DNA of 64,000 nt from assembly GCF_021018895.1 (NCBI RefSeq), contig NC_079364.1:11673885-11737884 (forward strand). Direction: 5' to 3'. Shown here in pieces: positions 43,960-57,100 of the stretch (position 1 is the first letter of the stretch; the number at the start of each line of letters is the position of its first letter). Both the position numbers and the translations under genes were made by a program. Under the pieces are notes generated by a model that did no database searches, was not told where the DNA came from, and worked only from the letters and a program-made list of their open reading frames with translations. Origin of the DNA: Seriola aureovittata (lineage: Eukaryota > Chordata > Actinopteri > Carangiformes > Carangidae).

Positions 43960-45380
43960 ATTTGTAGAATTTGTAGATAACCTGCTAGTGGTAGTTTTGT
44001 TTTTACAAAGCCTGAGCTTGTTACATAGTTCTTGATGCTGACAACTCCTGCTGTCTAATCTGACTTTATCAAATCAATCTTAGCAAACAGGGGAAAAAAG
44101 CAGAAATAGTTAATAGTGAGTGAGCAAATGAGTAACAAGGAGGATTTTTGTCTCAAATGCAGCTCTGTGGTGTGCATTTTAGGCATAAGAACAAATAGCA
44201 AAATGAGTTAGATCTGAAACTGCTATACATCACAACACTAATTTGTCCTTTTGCACTTTGTATTTCTCAGCCCCAAATGATAAAATAGGCAGTGGATTGT
44301 TGTCTGTTCTCTTTACATACACCTGATTTTGATCAATTTGGGATTTAAATGCACTGCTGTTTTCAGAAAATGATAGCCACCACTTTCATAGCAAGAGAAA
44401 TGAGCCATTCAAGATTTGAATATCTCAAGTTACTGGAAGATGGAACTGAAAATGTCCTTGGGAATGTACAGCTTATGCAAGATTAAGAAATAGATGTTCC
44501 AATATTTCAACAAGAGTTAGTTGTCTAGCATTATAGTCACATATGAAGACAAGAAACCGGCATGTCTTTGTTAAAAATCATGGCTGAAGAATGCAGGAAG
44601 AATGTAGCAGGGTCCTGATAAGTCTTGGACAGCAGCATTAAAGCAGCCTCTGCGTTCCTTCTAGGGTTTTACACGCCCTCGTGAATTGATGATGGTGTCA
44701 GCTGACTACCCACAACACATGCACTTGCAGCCTGCACAGCTGAGTGTGCCTGTGTGGACTCTCACATGCTCCCTTCCCAGACAAAAAAGTATATGTTGTG
44801 CTCAAGATCATACATTAAACACACACATATATATATATACATACAACTGATCTTTTACATACTATGTACATTTAAATCATTACAGGAATGTTGCGTTCAA
44901 GTGTGCACTTAAGTCTAAAAGTCACCCCTCAATGCTTTCATTATTTTAAATACAACTATTGTATTTAGAATTATATAGGCTACTTATACTTAACGTAAAT
45001 TTGAGTGAAAGCAAAGCAGATGAATGATGCACTAGCATTTGGTTTGTTGTTTTCCCTCCGACCTCATTACATTTTAATTACTTTAGATTAATCAACAGTA
45101 ACATGTCACTAGTGTGACTTCCCCCGAAAAACAAGGATTCGTTGTTGTAGTATTATTCCTGGAAGTGCACTGTCTTTCTCAACAAGCGTCTCTTAACGCC
45201 TTGTTGGTATCACCTTGCCTACATTATGCACAATTATGTAATTTTGAAAAAAAAAGTCAAATTTAACCATAATTTTTTTCTCCCACAGTTCCACAAGACA
45301 AAATGATGTGTTCTCATAGGCTAATGTTTATTTGTGACATTGTTTTTAATATGGGGCAGGGCTGATAGCCCTGAATAGCA
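43960..45380. other. intergenic stretch between cul4a and lamp1
   Basis: No exon or recognisable element is seen. It is AT-rich, with a short CA/TA tract at about 44818-44840. Confidence 0.55.
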
Positions 45381-45390
45381 CCCACAGAGC

Positions 45391-45413
45391 GAGGCGGGGG
45401 GAGGGGGGGGGGG
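45391..45413 (+). promoter_or_regulatory. lamp1: G-run in lamp1 promoter (Sp1-like, possible G-quadruplex)
   Basis: The sequence GAGGCGGGGGGAGG continues into an uninterrupted G-run of about a dozen bases, directly before the CLEAR-like E-box. It includes a GGCGGGG Sp1-type core. Confidence 0.5.
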
Positions 45414-45415
45414 TC

Positions 45416-45457
45416 TCACGTGACTGGAGAGCTCTAAATGCTACCAGTTCACATGAC
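45416..45457 (+). promoter_or_regulatory. lamp1: two CLEAR-like E-boxes upstream of lamp1
   Basis: TCACGTGAC at 45416-45424 matches nine of the ten bases of the CLEAR palindrome (GTCACGTGAC) bound by TFEB and TFE3. A weaker copy, TCACATGAC, lies at 45449-45457. LAMP1 is an established CLEAR-network gene in mammals. The sites lie about 330-370 bases before the ATG, next to a G-rich run, where a promoter would be expected. Confidence 0.7.
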
Positions 45458-45787
45458 GAGAAATGGCTTATTCAGTCAGTGAGGCTATGACCGACACGTT
45501 GCTGCATCTACTGAGCGTTTTTTTTTCTCACCAGGACATGCTTTGTGAATACTGAATTAGTTTTTCTTTCTATCTTCAGGCCGCAGAGAAACGTAAACAA
45601 CAACAGTGACGCCACAGTTTTAGCTCTCGGCTCGTGAAGTCAAGTGCAGTTTGTGCTGCGTCGCACCGAAGACCCACCTGCGCCTGCAGCGGCGACACAA
45701 CCACACTTCTCCGGGATTTTTTTTCTCCGTCCTTCTACAGGGACAAAAAAAGTGAGGTCTGTCCTGTAGTGTGGTCATAACCGAAGG

Positions 45788-48700
45788 ATGAAACTCTCTC
45801 GCGCTTTGGCCGTGCTCATCATCGCCTCGTTTGCTGTTTTAGGTGAGTGTTTTTCGGTTTAAAGCTAGTCGTCGCCGTCTAGAAGTGACCGGTGGATCAA
45901 ACAACGTCAATACTTATGTCGGTGGTTAGTCGAATATGGTTGTTGACTAGGTAGATAAGTATTGATTAATTTATAATCTTACTTTCGATTAATTGGCGAC
46001 CAGTTTGCAGCTAAGTTCATTTTAACGCTGCAACTGAGGAGTATTTTCATTATTGATTAATCAAACGATTATTTCCATTTAATCATATGAAGTCTATGAA
46101 ATGTCAGATAAATGTCATGACAAAATCAAAACACCCCAGATGTACTTATTTTCTTTTCGTGCTTCGTCTACTCGACTACAAGTTAGAGGGAAATATTACT
46201 CCATTAAATTTATTTGACAGCTTCAGTGACTGACTAGTTCCTTTTATTAACAATACCTATGAAGGACTTATAAAATATGATGCTTTCTTTGTGAATTATA
46301 GTATTGTACCTAAAAATATATACAAGTATAGATGGACAGAAAATCAATTGGCTACTATTCTGATAAAAAGATTTCATGTTTCCAGCTTCCCAAATCTAAA
46401 GATTTGCTTTTGCTTTTATTTTGATAATTGTAATTATTTTTTAAAATAATTTTGAAGTTTGGACTATTAGTTGGAAAAAAAACAAGCTGTGTTTTCTGAA
46501 ATTTTACATATGAACCCGTCAGTTGAATCAGTTACTCAAGAAAATAATAGTGACATGAATCTATAATGAAAATAATCATTAATCACAGTCTATATTAAAT
46601 TAGCTCCACCACAACCAACTGCAAGAAAAATGTTGCTTACACATTGTTGCATGAGTAATAGCTAATATGGTAGATCAACAGTCACATTTGTAAGTGCCAC
46701 CTTAGGCTTTGGGAAATTGGAATCTACAATTTTGAGAATTTTCTTACATTTTATTGGTCAAATGACTTAATCAATTATTTGATAAAAACATAATTGACAG
46801 ATTAATCAATGATAAAACTAATTGTTAGTTCCAGACCTAATACATTTAGTAATCAAGAAAATAATTGGCAACTGCAAATATCTTGGTAGGCTATTATTTA
46901 GCCAAGATGAGAGGTCTTTCCATCTTCAACAGCTTGCTTAGGATGTAGAAATTATAGTCATGCACAGTTATTTAGTCATTATATAGTCATCCACAGCTTG
47001 ACTTAATATATAAGTATAAACTAGGGACATCCTTGTGTAGGTCAGTAACCAGTGGAAACTAAGATATATCCCTCCAAATTTGACCGAGTGGATAAGAGGA
47101 CCTACAGCATTACAAAGTTTCACAAGGACTTGTCTTTCCAAAGTCCTAAATCCAAAGGTCAGTTGTCCTCAGGTAGGTGTGTCAAAACAGACCTGAGAAA
47201 TCCCTGGACTTTATTCAATTCTATTCTATTCAATTCTTTTCTATTCTATTCTAATGTAATGCCCAGGTTTTGTTAATGTTGTGGACCAGCAGATTGGCCT
47301 CATTGTTGTGTCATTTGAGAGCTTCATGTGACTATGATGGCTTTGTGTTGCACACAGCCCAGCAGGGGCCTACTGACGGTGCTAGTTTATTACCAGTTTG
47401 ATCATCCTGAACACACACACAGGCACCTGGCTGCTGACACAGGAAAACAGGCCAATGCAGATGTAGTTAGAGCAGTTGCAGTATAGTTTTTTTTTTTTTA
47501 CCTCTTAATGCTCATTTTAAAATATATAATTAGATTACTGTATGCTCAGTTTTGACTTCCACTCATCAACATGATGAGGACTTCTGCTCAAGACCCTGCT
47601 GACCTTAGAGAGCATTTCCTCTCAACAGAAGGAATAGTGGGGAATGCTGTTATCTCTTTTAATTATTTCTTCCACACCGACTGTCTAACACTGCTATCTG
47701 TAGCGTCAAACTTTGTACACACAGCCGCTTTAACCTCATGATCAGATTGCAGTGTTGTGTAAAGCGTCTGCTGTGTGTTTACAGGGTGAACAGAGAGGTG
47801 ACTTTGTGGTCAAGTTTCAGCAAGGCAGCAGGGGAGATGATGTGTAACCGAGAGAGACTTTCCATTGGGATCATTAGATTGAATTAATGTAGAAAGCTGA
47901 ACATGAAAGAAGGAAGTGAGAAGACTGTGAAAGAGGGAAGAGTTCAGTCAAAAGGCTGTATAATAAGTTACTTATGAAAGTAATACCAGTAACATGGTGG
48001 ACATCTGACACTACCCACAGGCCAAATGCTAAATGAATCTGTCTCTCAGGTAACCAGTTACTATTTGGGGCATGTTTTCACTTTCAAAAATCCTTCTTAT
48101 CAGTACAATATTGCTAGTGGTAGGTGAATTTTGAAACCTGAATTTTTTCCCCTGACAAGTAGTTTTTATTTTAATGATCCTAAATGGTTGATACATACTT
48201 TATTATTAAAGTCTGACTAAACAGATTACAGAATTACAACATCTGTTCTGGTGGAAAGTCAACCAAAAAGGGAATAGTCTGCATCATGCACCAGCCACAT
48301 TTGAGCTGAACTTTTTTGTAGACATTCTGGGAAGTGTGAAGCAAGTGGTGAAACTCCCGTGTTGCATTACTGTATTATAAAATGAGTGAGAACTTTTTTT
48401 TAAGGATATGAGTTGTAGGGTTGATAAGTACATGAGTCCTGAATAGCCACCACCATAGCTTCCAGACAATATGTTTGAGAAGTACAGCCACTATCGCACA
48501 CACATAGACACCCAACAGTGAGTTGGCAGTTTCCAGGGAATAAAGGTATTAATAGCATACAATGCAAGTGTGAAAGTTGCCAGGTTGGCTGAGTTGCTAA
48601 ATACCGCTTGGTAATTCTGTGCATAGGAGCCACATTTAGTATACCTAACAAGTAAGGCTCCTGCCTCTATTGGCTTTGTTCCATTAGGTGTCCCAGGAAG

Positions 48701-51700
48701 TCTCTCCAGTGAGCAGTGTTGATCTCTCACCACCTCTGGTGGTGGTTTGTGTGAACTGTTTTAGTGTATATGTAACATTGGTTAGGTTGTAATAATCATC
48801 ACTGTTACAATTTGCACTCATTTTGTAACATGTATCCACCCAAATAATTTAAAAACAGATATTAAATACTTATTCAATATAAGTATGTATTCCAAAATCA
48901 GTGCAGTAAAGTCATCCCAATGCATTTAACAGCAAGCTGACCTCTATTAGCAGTTTTGCTCATCATCAGGTCACACGTATTGTATGTACGTATGTATTTG
49001 TCCAGAATATGGAAGATAGAAAGCTGAAAATATGTATTTTCCAGTATATTTTCAGATTGTGTGAGTTTGTTTTTTAATATGTTAACTGTTAAAGTTTTTA
49101 CGTATTATTTCAATATTGTAGCTGTCACGTCACTATGTTCTCCCCGCAGGTCGTATTCAGGCTGTTACGCTTGAGGTGAATGAGGGGAACTCCACTTGCA
49201 TTAAGGCTGAGCTTTCTGCATCATTCTCCATCACATACAACACCTCCAGCAGCACAGTATGTACAGCGACAACAGTGTTCTGGTTTCCATCTCTGAAAGC
49301 ATCATAACAGTGCTGTAGCTCCTCATGAACACCAGTTGTACCACTTGTCTTCCATTAGACAACAGTGCAGGTCTCTCTGCCTGACTCCGCCACAGTCGAT
49401 ACAGGCAGCAGCTCATGTGGCACAGACGGCAGCTCACCATGGCTGGTGGCAGTGTTTGGACCGGGCCACGCACTGGGGCTGAGCTTTTCAACCAATGGAA
49501 GTCTGTACAGTGTGGCTAACCTGACGCTACAGTACAACCTCAGCGACACTTCCTTCTTCCCTGATGCCAACAGCTCTGGTGAGAACAATCACTGCAACAA
49601 TAATAATAACACAGTACAGCGAGAGAGCCGTCATTCTATCAACATTTCATATCCTCTGCCGCTTATCTCAGGTTTAGCTACAGGTTGTGAAAATTAATTA
49701 GGCTAGCTTAATTAATGTTATTTCAGTAGCTACCACTAAAAACTGTAATATTTCTGGTGTCTTGCCCAGTAACAGCTGATCAAAGATCTAAACTGGATCT
49801 GAGTTGTAGTTATTTATATCTTTAGTTACTTGATGAGATTTAATAAGGGATTCGAAAGGAATTGGAATTGATACTAAATTCAGATTCAATAAAAGGCTAT
49901 TGAACCCCAACCCTAACTATATGTCGATAAGAAATTAAATTAATCGCAGTTGTGTTTGGAATAAACAATATTTTCAGTTGCCATCAGCAACCAAAATCTA
50001 ACTTAATAGTACAATAGTACACAAGGTGTGCTGTATATCTGAAGATCATTGTTGTACTTGCTAGTATATACAATAAAGATCTAATGGGATCATATCCGAC
50101 AGGTAATATATTAAAGATGTAACTAATTTGTTGTATGTTTGATTGTGTCCTAGATGTGGTCACTGTGGTGTCGGCTTCAGTTGGGATCTGGGCCCCGATC
50201 AACACGACCTACCGCTGTGTGAGCCCCACCGCTTTTAGAGTTGGTGAAGAAAATGTCACTTTCTCTGATATGAGGCTGGAGGCGTACATGCCCGGAAATG
50301 ACCTGAGTCCAACAGGTAGGGCACTGATTCTGTTTTTGTTCTTGAGTGGGTGGGTTTCTAGGGTGTTTGACCGGCTCCTTAATGGTTGATTAGATATTTC
50401 TTAATAATTTTTCTCTCATGACAGAAAGCGTATGTGTGGCAGATAAGGCCAGTACTACAGCTCCACCCACCACCACCACTGCTGCTACTACTACAACAGC
50501 ACCGCCAGTACCAACCCCTCCAGGATCACCTGAACGGGGCTCCTACTCTGTGAACAACAGCAACGGAACAGTTTGTCTCCTGGCCCAGATGGGACTGCAG
50601 TTCAACATCTCCTATGTCTCTAAATCTCAGAATAAGGTAATATAGAGCTTCATGAGCAGGGAACCGCTTGTAGTAGAATAATTGTTGAATTCATTTTTTA
50701 ATACAAGTTGTTTTAACAAACTTGAAATGAACCAACTTTTTCTATACTTTGCCAGACTGTCCAAGATATAGTAAACCTGACTCCTAATATTACAAGTTCA
50801 TCAGGATCATGTGAAGCCAGCAGCGCTTCCTTGGTTTTGACACAAGAGCAAGCAACCACGCTCAGCTTCACCTTCACTTTGGTAAATCCATCGCTCTTTT
50901 TTTTTTTTTTTTTTAATGAATTTAGCTACATGGTCAGTTTGTTTTTGTTTGTGCGAGTAGATACAGTTATCCATTGAGCTCTTCCTCCAATCCACAGAAC
51001 TCCACGACCAACAAGTACCACCTGAGTGGGATAGTTCTGTTCGCCAATTGGCCAGATATGACTGGTATGTCATTTGTACTGTAATAAGCAAAATGCTTTT
51101 TTTCTTGGCTCTGACTTGTTTAATTTAAAGAAATACTAATCCAATTCTCTCCACAGCTCCCTTCTCAGCCAGAAACATTAGTCTGAACTACCTGCGGAGT
51201 ACACTGGGCCGCTCATACATGTGCAACGCAGAGCAAACTTTGATTGTGGAACCAACCTTCTCTCTAAACACATTCAGACTGCAGGTCCAACCTTTCGGAG
51301 TCACCACCAGTCAGTTTGCTACAGGTATTACTGCTTTTTTTTTCTTTTGCCATTTTATTCCAATTTATCTTTGTCCTCTGACCTCCATTTTGTTTGTAAT
51401 GGTGTTGTTTGTTTGGAGTAAGTAGCATCCTGTGGCCTGGGTAAGAAGCTGTAGTCTGATAATCAGACTGAATTACCATTTCACTGAAGTTGTTTTATGC
51501 TTGTAGGAGCAGTTTTAGTTAGGGAAATTGGGGAAATTGGACGAACAATGAAAATTGCTATTACAATGCTGGTTGAAGAAATATGCAGGTTTAAAGGAAT
51601 AGTTCGACATTTTGGTAAATTTGCGTCATTGCTTTCTTGCCAATAGTTTTACATGTTAGTCAATGAGCTTTAGAGGTGTTGTAAGGTATATTTATTACTT

Positions 51701-52373
51701 GAGAGAGAGTCAGGCTAGTTGTTTCCTTCTGCTCCCAGTCTTTACTCCAAGCTAAACTCAGCTGTTGCTTCATATTTAGCGTACAGACATGAGAGTGGTG
51801 TCAATCTTCTCATCTGTTTCACTTTTCACAAGAAAGCAACGACATGTAATTGCTCCTTCCTTTGAGAGTTATTTCTGTATGCTGATTTACTACTCATTTA
51901 GCTGCATTAAGCTCATCTGCACTTGTTGCCAATTTTGTGGCTATTATTGTGCCACTAATTTTATGGCTCTGGCACAGCAAGATCACTGCCGCTGACAAAC
52001 ATCTGATTGGCTTGGTCATCTCTCCTAATGGCGATTAATGAGCACACCACCAGAACTATGTGAATCACTGTAAAAGAAAAGATGTGTGTAGAGAGAGTTT
52101 CAGTGGTCTGGAACTAGGCTCAGGCAGTCTTGCATCAACAAGGTCAACACTTCTGAATCACCCCTCAGTAATCCATCTATTAAAGCTGCAGTTGGATAGG
52201 GCATTTACTGATTCTCGCCTTTTCTGTCTCTAGCGGAGGAGTGTCAGATGGACCAAGACCAGATGCTCATCCCCATCATTGTTGGAGCAGCGCTTGCCGG
52301 CCTGGTGCTGATCGTGCTCATTGCGTACCTAATAGGCAGGAAGAGGAGCCATGCTGGATACCAGACCATCTGA
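45788..52373 (+). CDS. lamp1: LAMP1, lysosome-associated membrane glycoprotein 1 (9 coding exons)
   Basis: This is a major heavily glycosylated protein of the lysosomal limiting membrane. Exons are 45788-45842, 49150-49256, 49359-49578, 50154-50315, 50425-50636, 50756-50881, 50998-51064, 51157-51324 and 52234-52373. All phases join, giving 418 residues (human 417). A signal peptide covers about 1-23. Two luminal LAMP domains with four Cys each (STC, SSC, YRC, SVC; TVC, SGSC, YMC, EEC) flank a Thr/Pro hinge at about 191-219. The membrane segment spans about 384-407. The short tail [12 protein letters not shown] ends in the YxxPhi lysosomal sorting signal and is identical to human. Many N-glycosylation sequons are visible (NST, NTS, NGS, NLT, NLS). 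Intron 1 is long (3.3 kb). Placement right after cul4a and facing grtp1 matches human 13q34. LAMP2 is excluded by tail and context; the a/b paralogue is unresolved. Confidence 0.96.
46010..46860. repeat. dispersed ATTAATC/GATTATT-type teleost repeats in lamp1 intron 1
   Basis: At least two decayed copies are visible. One is near 46020-46110 (CGCTGCAACTGAGG, TTGATTAATCAAACGATTATT). Another is near 46660-46850 (TGGTCAAATGACTTAATC, ATTGACAGATTAATC, ending TTGTTAGTTCCAG). They resemble the repeat at 22660-23010 in tgfbrap1. Confidence 0.5.
51593..51845. repeat. percomorph dispersed repeat in last lamp1 intron
   Basis: It begins AAAGGAATAGTTCGACATTTTGG and passes through CTTTCTTGCC. It contains ATATTTAGCGTACAGACATGAGAG and ends near the second TTTCAC. 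I recognise this as a SINE-like repeat abundant in perciform and related fish. It is one of the better clues to the lineage. The copy is diverged. Confidence 0.6.
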
Positions 52374-53334
52374 ATGGACCCTTCATTTAACTTAAACCTG
52401 ACAGACTCAATAGTGGAGAGATGAACCTTAGTGTGTGAATGAGCAAGTGGACACGAGCATGAGTGAATGGAAGCAGTTGTTTCTCTGTGGTGAGTGCATG
52501 TTTTTGCATATCCTTTGTGACCTCTGGATAGTTTATTTTCCCTTCCATTTCTCTGTGGAATGATGATGAGAAGCCAAATACCTGCTAAATTTAGATGGTT
52601 TGCATCTTTATGACGCTTGAGAGGACTGAGTCTCCACATAATCAAAGATGGATGCAGTTTGAATTTGCTTTAGTAAGTTCACCGCCAGCTGTTTGGCTCT
52701 ACTCTTGTTTCATTATGTTCTAGGGATTTGAATTTGCTTGAACTTCTGTCTGTTGTTGTTAGCTATGTAAAATAGCATTTTAAGAGGGAGAGACAAAGTA
52801 ACTTAAGACAAAGCAAATTTTTTAAAAGTTCCAATGGCTTGGCCGCTATTGGTCTTAAGTTTGACAATTTAGGATGTCTGCACAAGTAAAAACATTCAAA
52901 GTGGAGTTTTATTCTTACACATGCTCACCAGTATTTTTTTTAAATTCATGAGCATAAGATAATCCCAGTTACTCCAAGAGAAGGGTACGCTCTGAATGTG
53001 TCTTTTTCAATCATATTCCTCCACAGTGGAGACAGATAAAGTCTGAACTGCCCCATTGGTGCACTGAGGCACAATAAAGTAACTGGTAATTGTGATGATG
53101 AAAATGTGGATTGCTGCTTTGTGCGTAGTGGTCCGACCATGCACATAGTGTGACTCTCCATTACTAAAATGTATTTAACAAGACAAGTGAACAGGTGCAT
53201 TGGTTAATTTTCTATTCTTGCTTTTCCCCACCCTCTCCCAAAAGAAATATCAATATGAAGTGTAGTGATTTGATCTTTTATTTTTATAGAAAATGATGTG
53301 ATCTCGTTTTCTATTATGCATCTTACTGAAAGTT

Positions 53335-53340
53335 AATAAA
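53335..53340 (+). terminator. lamp1: candidate polyadenylation signal of lamp1
   Basis: AATAAA lies about 960 bases after the stop. Alternatives are AATAAA near 53072 and at 53422-53427. Which one is used cannot be told from sequence alone. Confidence 0.5.
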
Positions 53341-54060
53341 AATCTTAAAAATCCAGGACAGTTTTGGAGTATTTCATGCAACAGCACCTTTTTATGATTT
53401 GTTTCATCTAGTTTTGTGTGAAATAAACATGGCTGTTTACTCATAGCTGTTCAACCAGGTGTACATCACACAGAATACCCAGAGCTGGGATCAATGCCAA
53501 GGTTATTTCTGTCCAGTGCAACAAAATCTGATATCAGTACTACAGAAGTTTAAAGGGCCCCAAAACCCAAACAAAGGACAGACTGAACACATCATTGTTA
53601 TATAAGTAGAACAGCCCTTTCAATTGTGCTTATATTGCTTCAACATAGTGCACTTGAATAAACTGCATCAAATCAATATAATTCACATTAGATTACCACA
53701 GCATGTTCTGCCAGCATATGTCATGTCATAGTATAGTCAGTTAACTATCCAGATGACAATGTGAAATACAGTAGGTAGCTTCCTCTGGGGTGTGTTAACA
53801 TTGTGCAACACATAATTTATCTTACATACCCATTTGCTGCCAAGCCTGTTCTCTTCAGTGTGTGACTTTTCAGAGTAAAGTGCATAATTCCATGCTTTAA
53901 CAAAAGAAAATATTCACTTAAGATGAACTACATGTTAATTTCAAATGGAATTGTCAGCTCATACAGCACATAACTAAGAATATTCTCATGATCATATATA
54001 TACACATTTAGATTGTATGGCTGTCTAAACATATGATTAAGACAAAAACCACATGTAGTA

Positions 54061-54066
54061 TTTATT
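54061..54066 (-). terminator. grtp1: polyadenylation signal of grtp1
   Basis: The minus strand reads AATAAA about 95 bases after the grtp1 stop, which gives a short 3' UTR. grtp1 and lamp1 are tail to tail, with about 700 bases between their candidate signals. Confidence 0.6.
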
Positions 54067-54161
54067 GTGAAATGTCAGTTAAAAAAGGTGCAAACGAGCT
54101 GCTGGGTGCTTCTCCCAGTGGAATGTGTATTGAGTTTGAGCAACAGGTGAGTAACTTTGTG

Positions 54162-57100
54162 TCATGACTCCTCCGCAATGATGCGAGATTGACATGTCAC
54201 CCGCAGCTTAGTCAAGGTTGCCATGGGAAGACTTCCTGGTTCTGTGAAGATTTTCTAGGAAGGGAAAGAAATGGGATTATGTGATTAAAGAAGGCAAATC
54301 ACAAGGAATGTTTATAATTCCATTCATCAGTTCTTAGTTTACCTGCATGAAAGTGTGGCATTCATCAACAAATGGTCCATGGGTGATTTGCTTGAAGGTT
54401 TGGCAGACATCTGGCAGCGACTGGGCCTGTTGAATCAGAGTCTGGTTGTGGTGGATCAATGTCAGAGCTACACGGAACAGGATTTTCGAGCCCTCGTAAA
54501 ACAGGCAATCCCAAATCCGCAGAACTGTCTGCAGAAAAACAACAACAGAGAAGTAAATCCTACCAATGAACATGCATCATGATGCACATTATGAAATGTT
54601 ACCTGTAGTATGCAAAAAGAAAAAGTTACTAACAGTGATAGGACTGATTACAAACAAAAACAACAGGTTGTAGTATGTTGTATGAAGAGTTACATCCAAG
54701 TGCAAGTAAACTACCGAAAATGCATAAATACTCTTGTCGTCATTGGACGAGTGCACCAAAAAAGCAGTGACTTTTTGCATTGTAAAGACAGAGGATAAGG
54801 AAAAACTAAGAAAACTAACAATGCGTTCAATAATTGGCCTTCAATTTGTCACTTGGGTGCTTCAAGAGGAGGAACTGAGGAAAAACTCAGACATTGCAGC
54901 AGTAACCTTGAATCTATCTTGGTGGGAAATCAGTGAGGAATCATGTTCTAACAACAACTATTGGTTGGCCGCGGTGCCTGAGAATGGGAGTGAAATCTTG
55001 AGGGAACTGCAAGAACATCTGCAAGTGTTACACCCTCCCAGTAAAGCTCCATGTGTGTTTAGAGAACTAACACAGCAGTCCACACCCTCTTCAGGCCAAC
55101 AGAGGGAGTCAGCAACAACAAAGACTGTTGTATAGTGGATTGGCCATTCCCAATTCAAATAAAAGGAAGAATGAAGGACTCATTTTATCAATCTGCTATC
55201 TGAATCCAATAAAAGCAGCGCTGGCACACTGGAACACATGAATTTAGTGAATTGTGTAGTATGGTGAGTGGTGTTTTTTGACAGGGCTTTTATTGTTTGA
55301 GAGATAAGAGGATACAAAACATTAAAGTTTAGAATGATGTTGCTGTCATTCACATAATGGGAAAGTGGTTTCAGACTTTTGGACCCCACTGTATATGTAT
55401 GCCTGACTTGCCCAATCAGTAAGTTATCAAGCTTTCTTAAATGGCTGAAAAAAAAAGATTGAGGGATGTCTTGAAGCTCACCTCTACTGGTAAGATGTCT
55501 ATGTAGAGGCAGATGAACCATCGTGAGACCACCAGTGTCCACATGACGTTATGATCCACCATGGTCTGCCAGACTCCGGGGATTTTTATTTTCACTAGCT
55601 CCCCTAACACGTCCTGGTCCGTCTTCAGCCCCAGCATAGCTGGACTGTAGTAGTCTGTAATCTCACACATAATTATGAGTTATATACATTGCTCTTAATT
55701 AATGAACTGCAAACAGAAATAAACAAATCAACTTCTGTGATACAAAACAGGTTAAAATGGAAAACCCAATTCAATTAAATTGCCTATGTTATCAAACTGT
55801 TGCTACCAAGTTTTTTTTTTCTAATTTATAGAGGCATTCCCTTGTTTCAGTGAGTGTAAATTACAAATGAAAACATGTTGTCGGTCTTAAGCCACGGAAA
55901 GATGTAGACCATGTGACCTCTTATGAGATTATTCTTAGTCCAGAGCAAAGGAACAACCGGAACACCTACACACATGCACCTGTCAAGAGACCAGAATGGT
56001 GCCAAACAGTGTACATACACACCTGGTAAAATTCTGCTGAGTAGTGCATCCATCAGCCAGAAGGATTTCTCTTCATCTTTTGTGATGATAAGCAGATACC
56101 CAGCTATGAAGTTCATCCCCTGAAGATAAAAGAGACTCAGGTTGCACATGAAGAGAGCATGTAGAGCTCTATAATAAAAGAATCCAGGGGAGAGACCAGT
56201 AAGTGTGCACTGAACATGAAACAAGGAGACAAATAACCATTCAAATTAAAACAGGCTACCTGAGCGTGATTAGAGATGGATGGGTTCTAGTTATACTACA
56301 TAAGAGATGTAACCATCAACACAGCCCTGCTGTCTGTTTGAATTGCAAAACAAGCTGCATATGCTCTGGTGAATGAAATGTGCCTTTCAAATGCTAATAA
56401 TTAGCATAGGGCTAAACTGAGCTGACACTGACAAAAACATACTTTCTTTCGATACATAAGCCTGGGAGTACCAACTGGAGTTATGCGCAAGTATTGATAA
56501 TGCTGTAAAAAAAAAAAAACAACTACTTCTTACATACAGTAAATGATTGCCTGTGATGTATTCCCTTCCATTAAGCACACAGAACTTTGCATTCTCAACT
56601 TCATTTTGCATATGAAGATTTAAAGACATTTTGAATAATTAATGTTCAATAATCCACAACAATAATGAACTGAACCCTTGTTTGCATTTCAGTAATACAG
56701 CACTATACAAAAAAATGAAAAAATGTTCACTACTGTGTCATTCTAACCCACATTACCAACACAGAATCACAACACAAGGTCCTTGGCAACACCAAATACA
56801 ATCCCAGTAACAAGTAAGTATCCATGGGAATAGGTATGGTATTATGCCTAAATCCACTTAAGGCTGGATGCTCAGTAGTTCAGTATTACCTGGCAGTAGC
56901 CCACAGCTGAATTGTGGTGACCATAAGCCACCAGCACATTGTACAGTGCTTTCTGCAAACATGGGTTGGATGTCTTGCGGAACTGGATGTTGTCTGGAAA
57001 TGTTCTGTTCAAGTCTGAAAGAAAAGAGGCCACAGGGACACTCATCATTACTCTGCACTGTGTTTGTGTGTGTATACAAACACAAGAGTGAGGGAAGCCT

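Noticed and set aside
54734..55135. 133-codon plus-strand open frame in grtp1 intron 6
   Set aside because: It lies within an intron, shows no recognised domain and runs into element-derived sequence; probably chance or a repeat relic.
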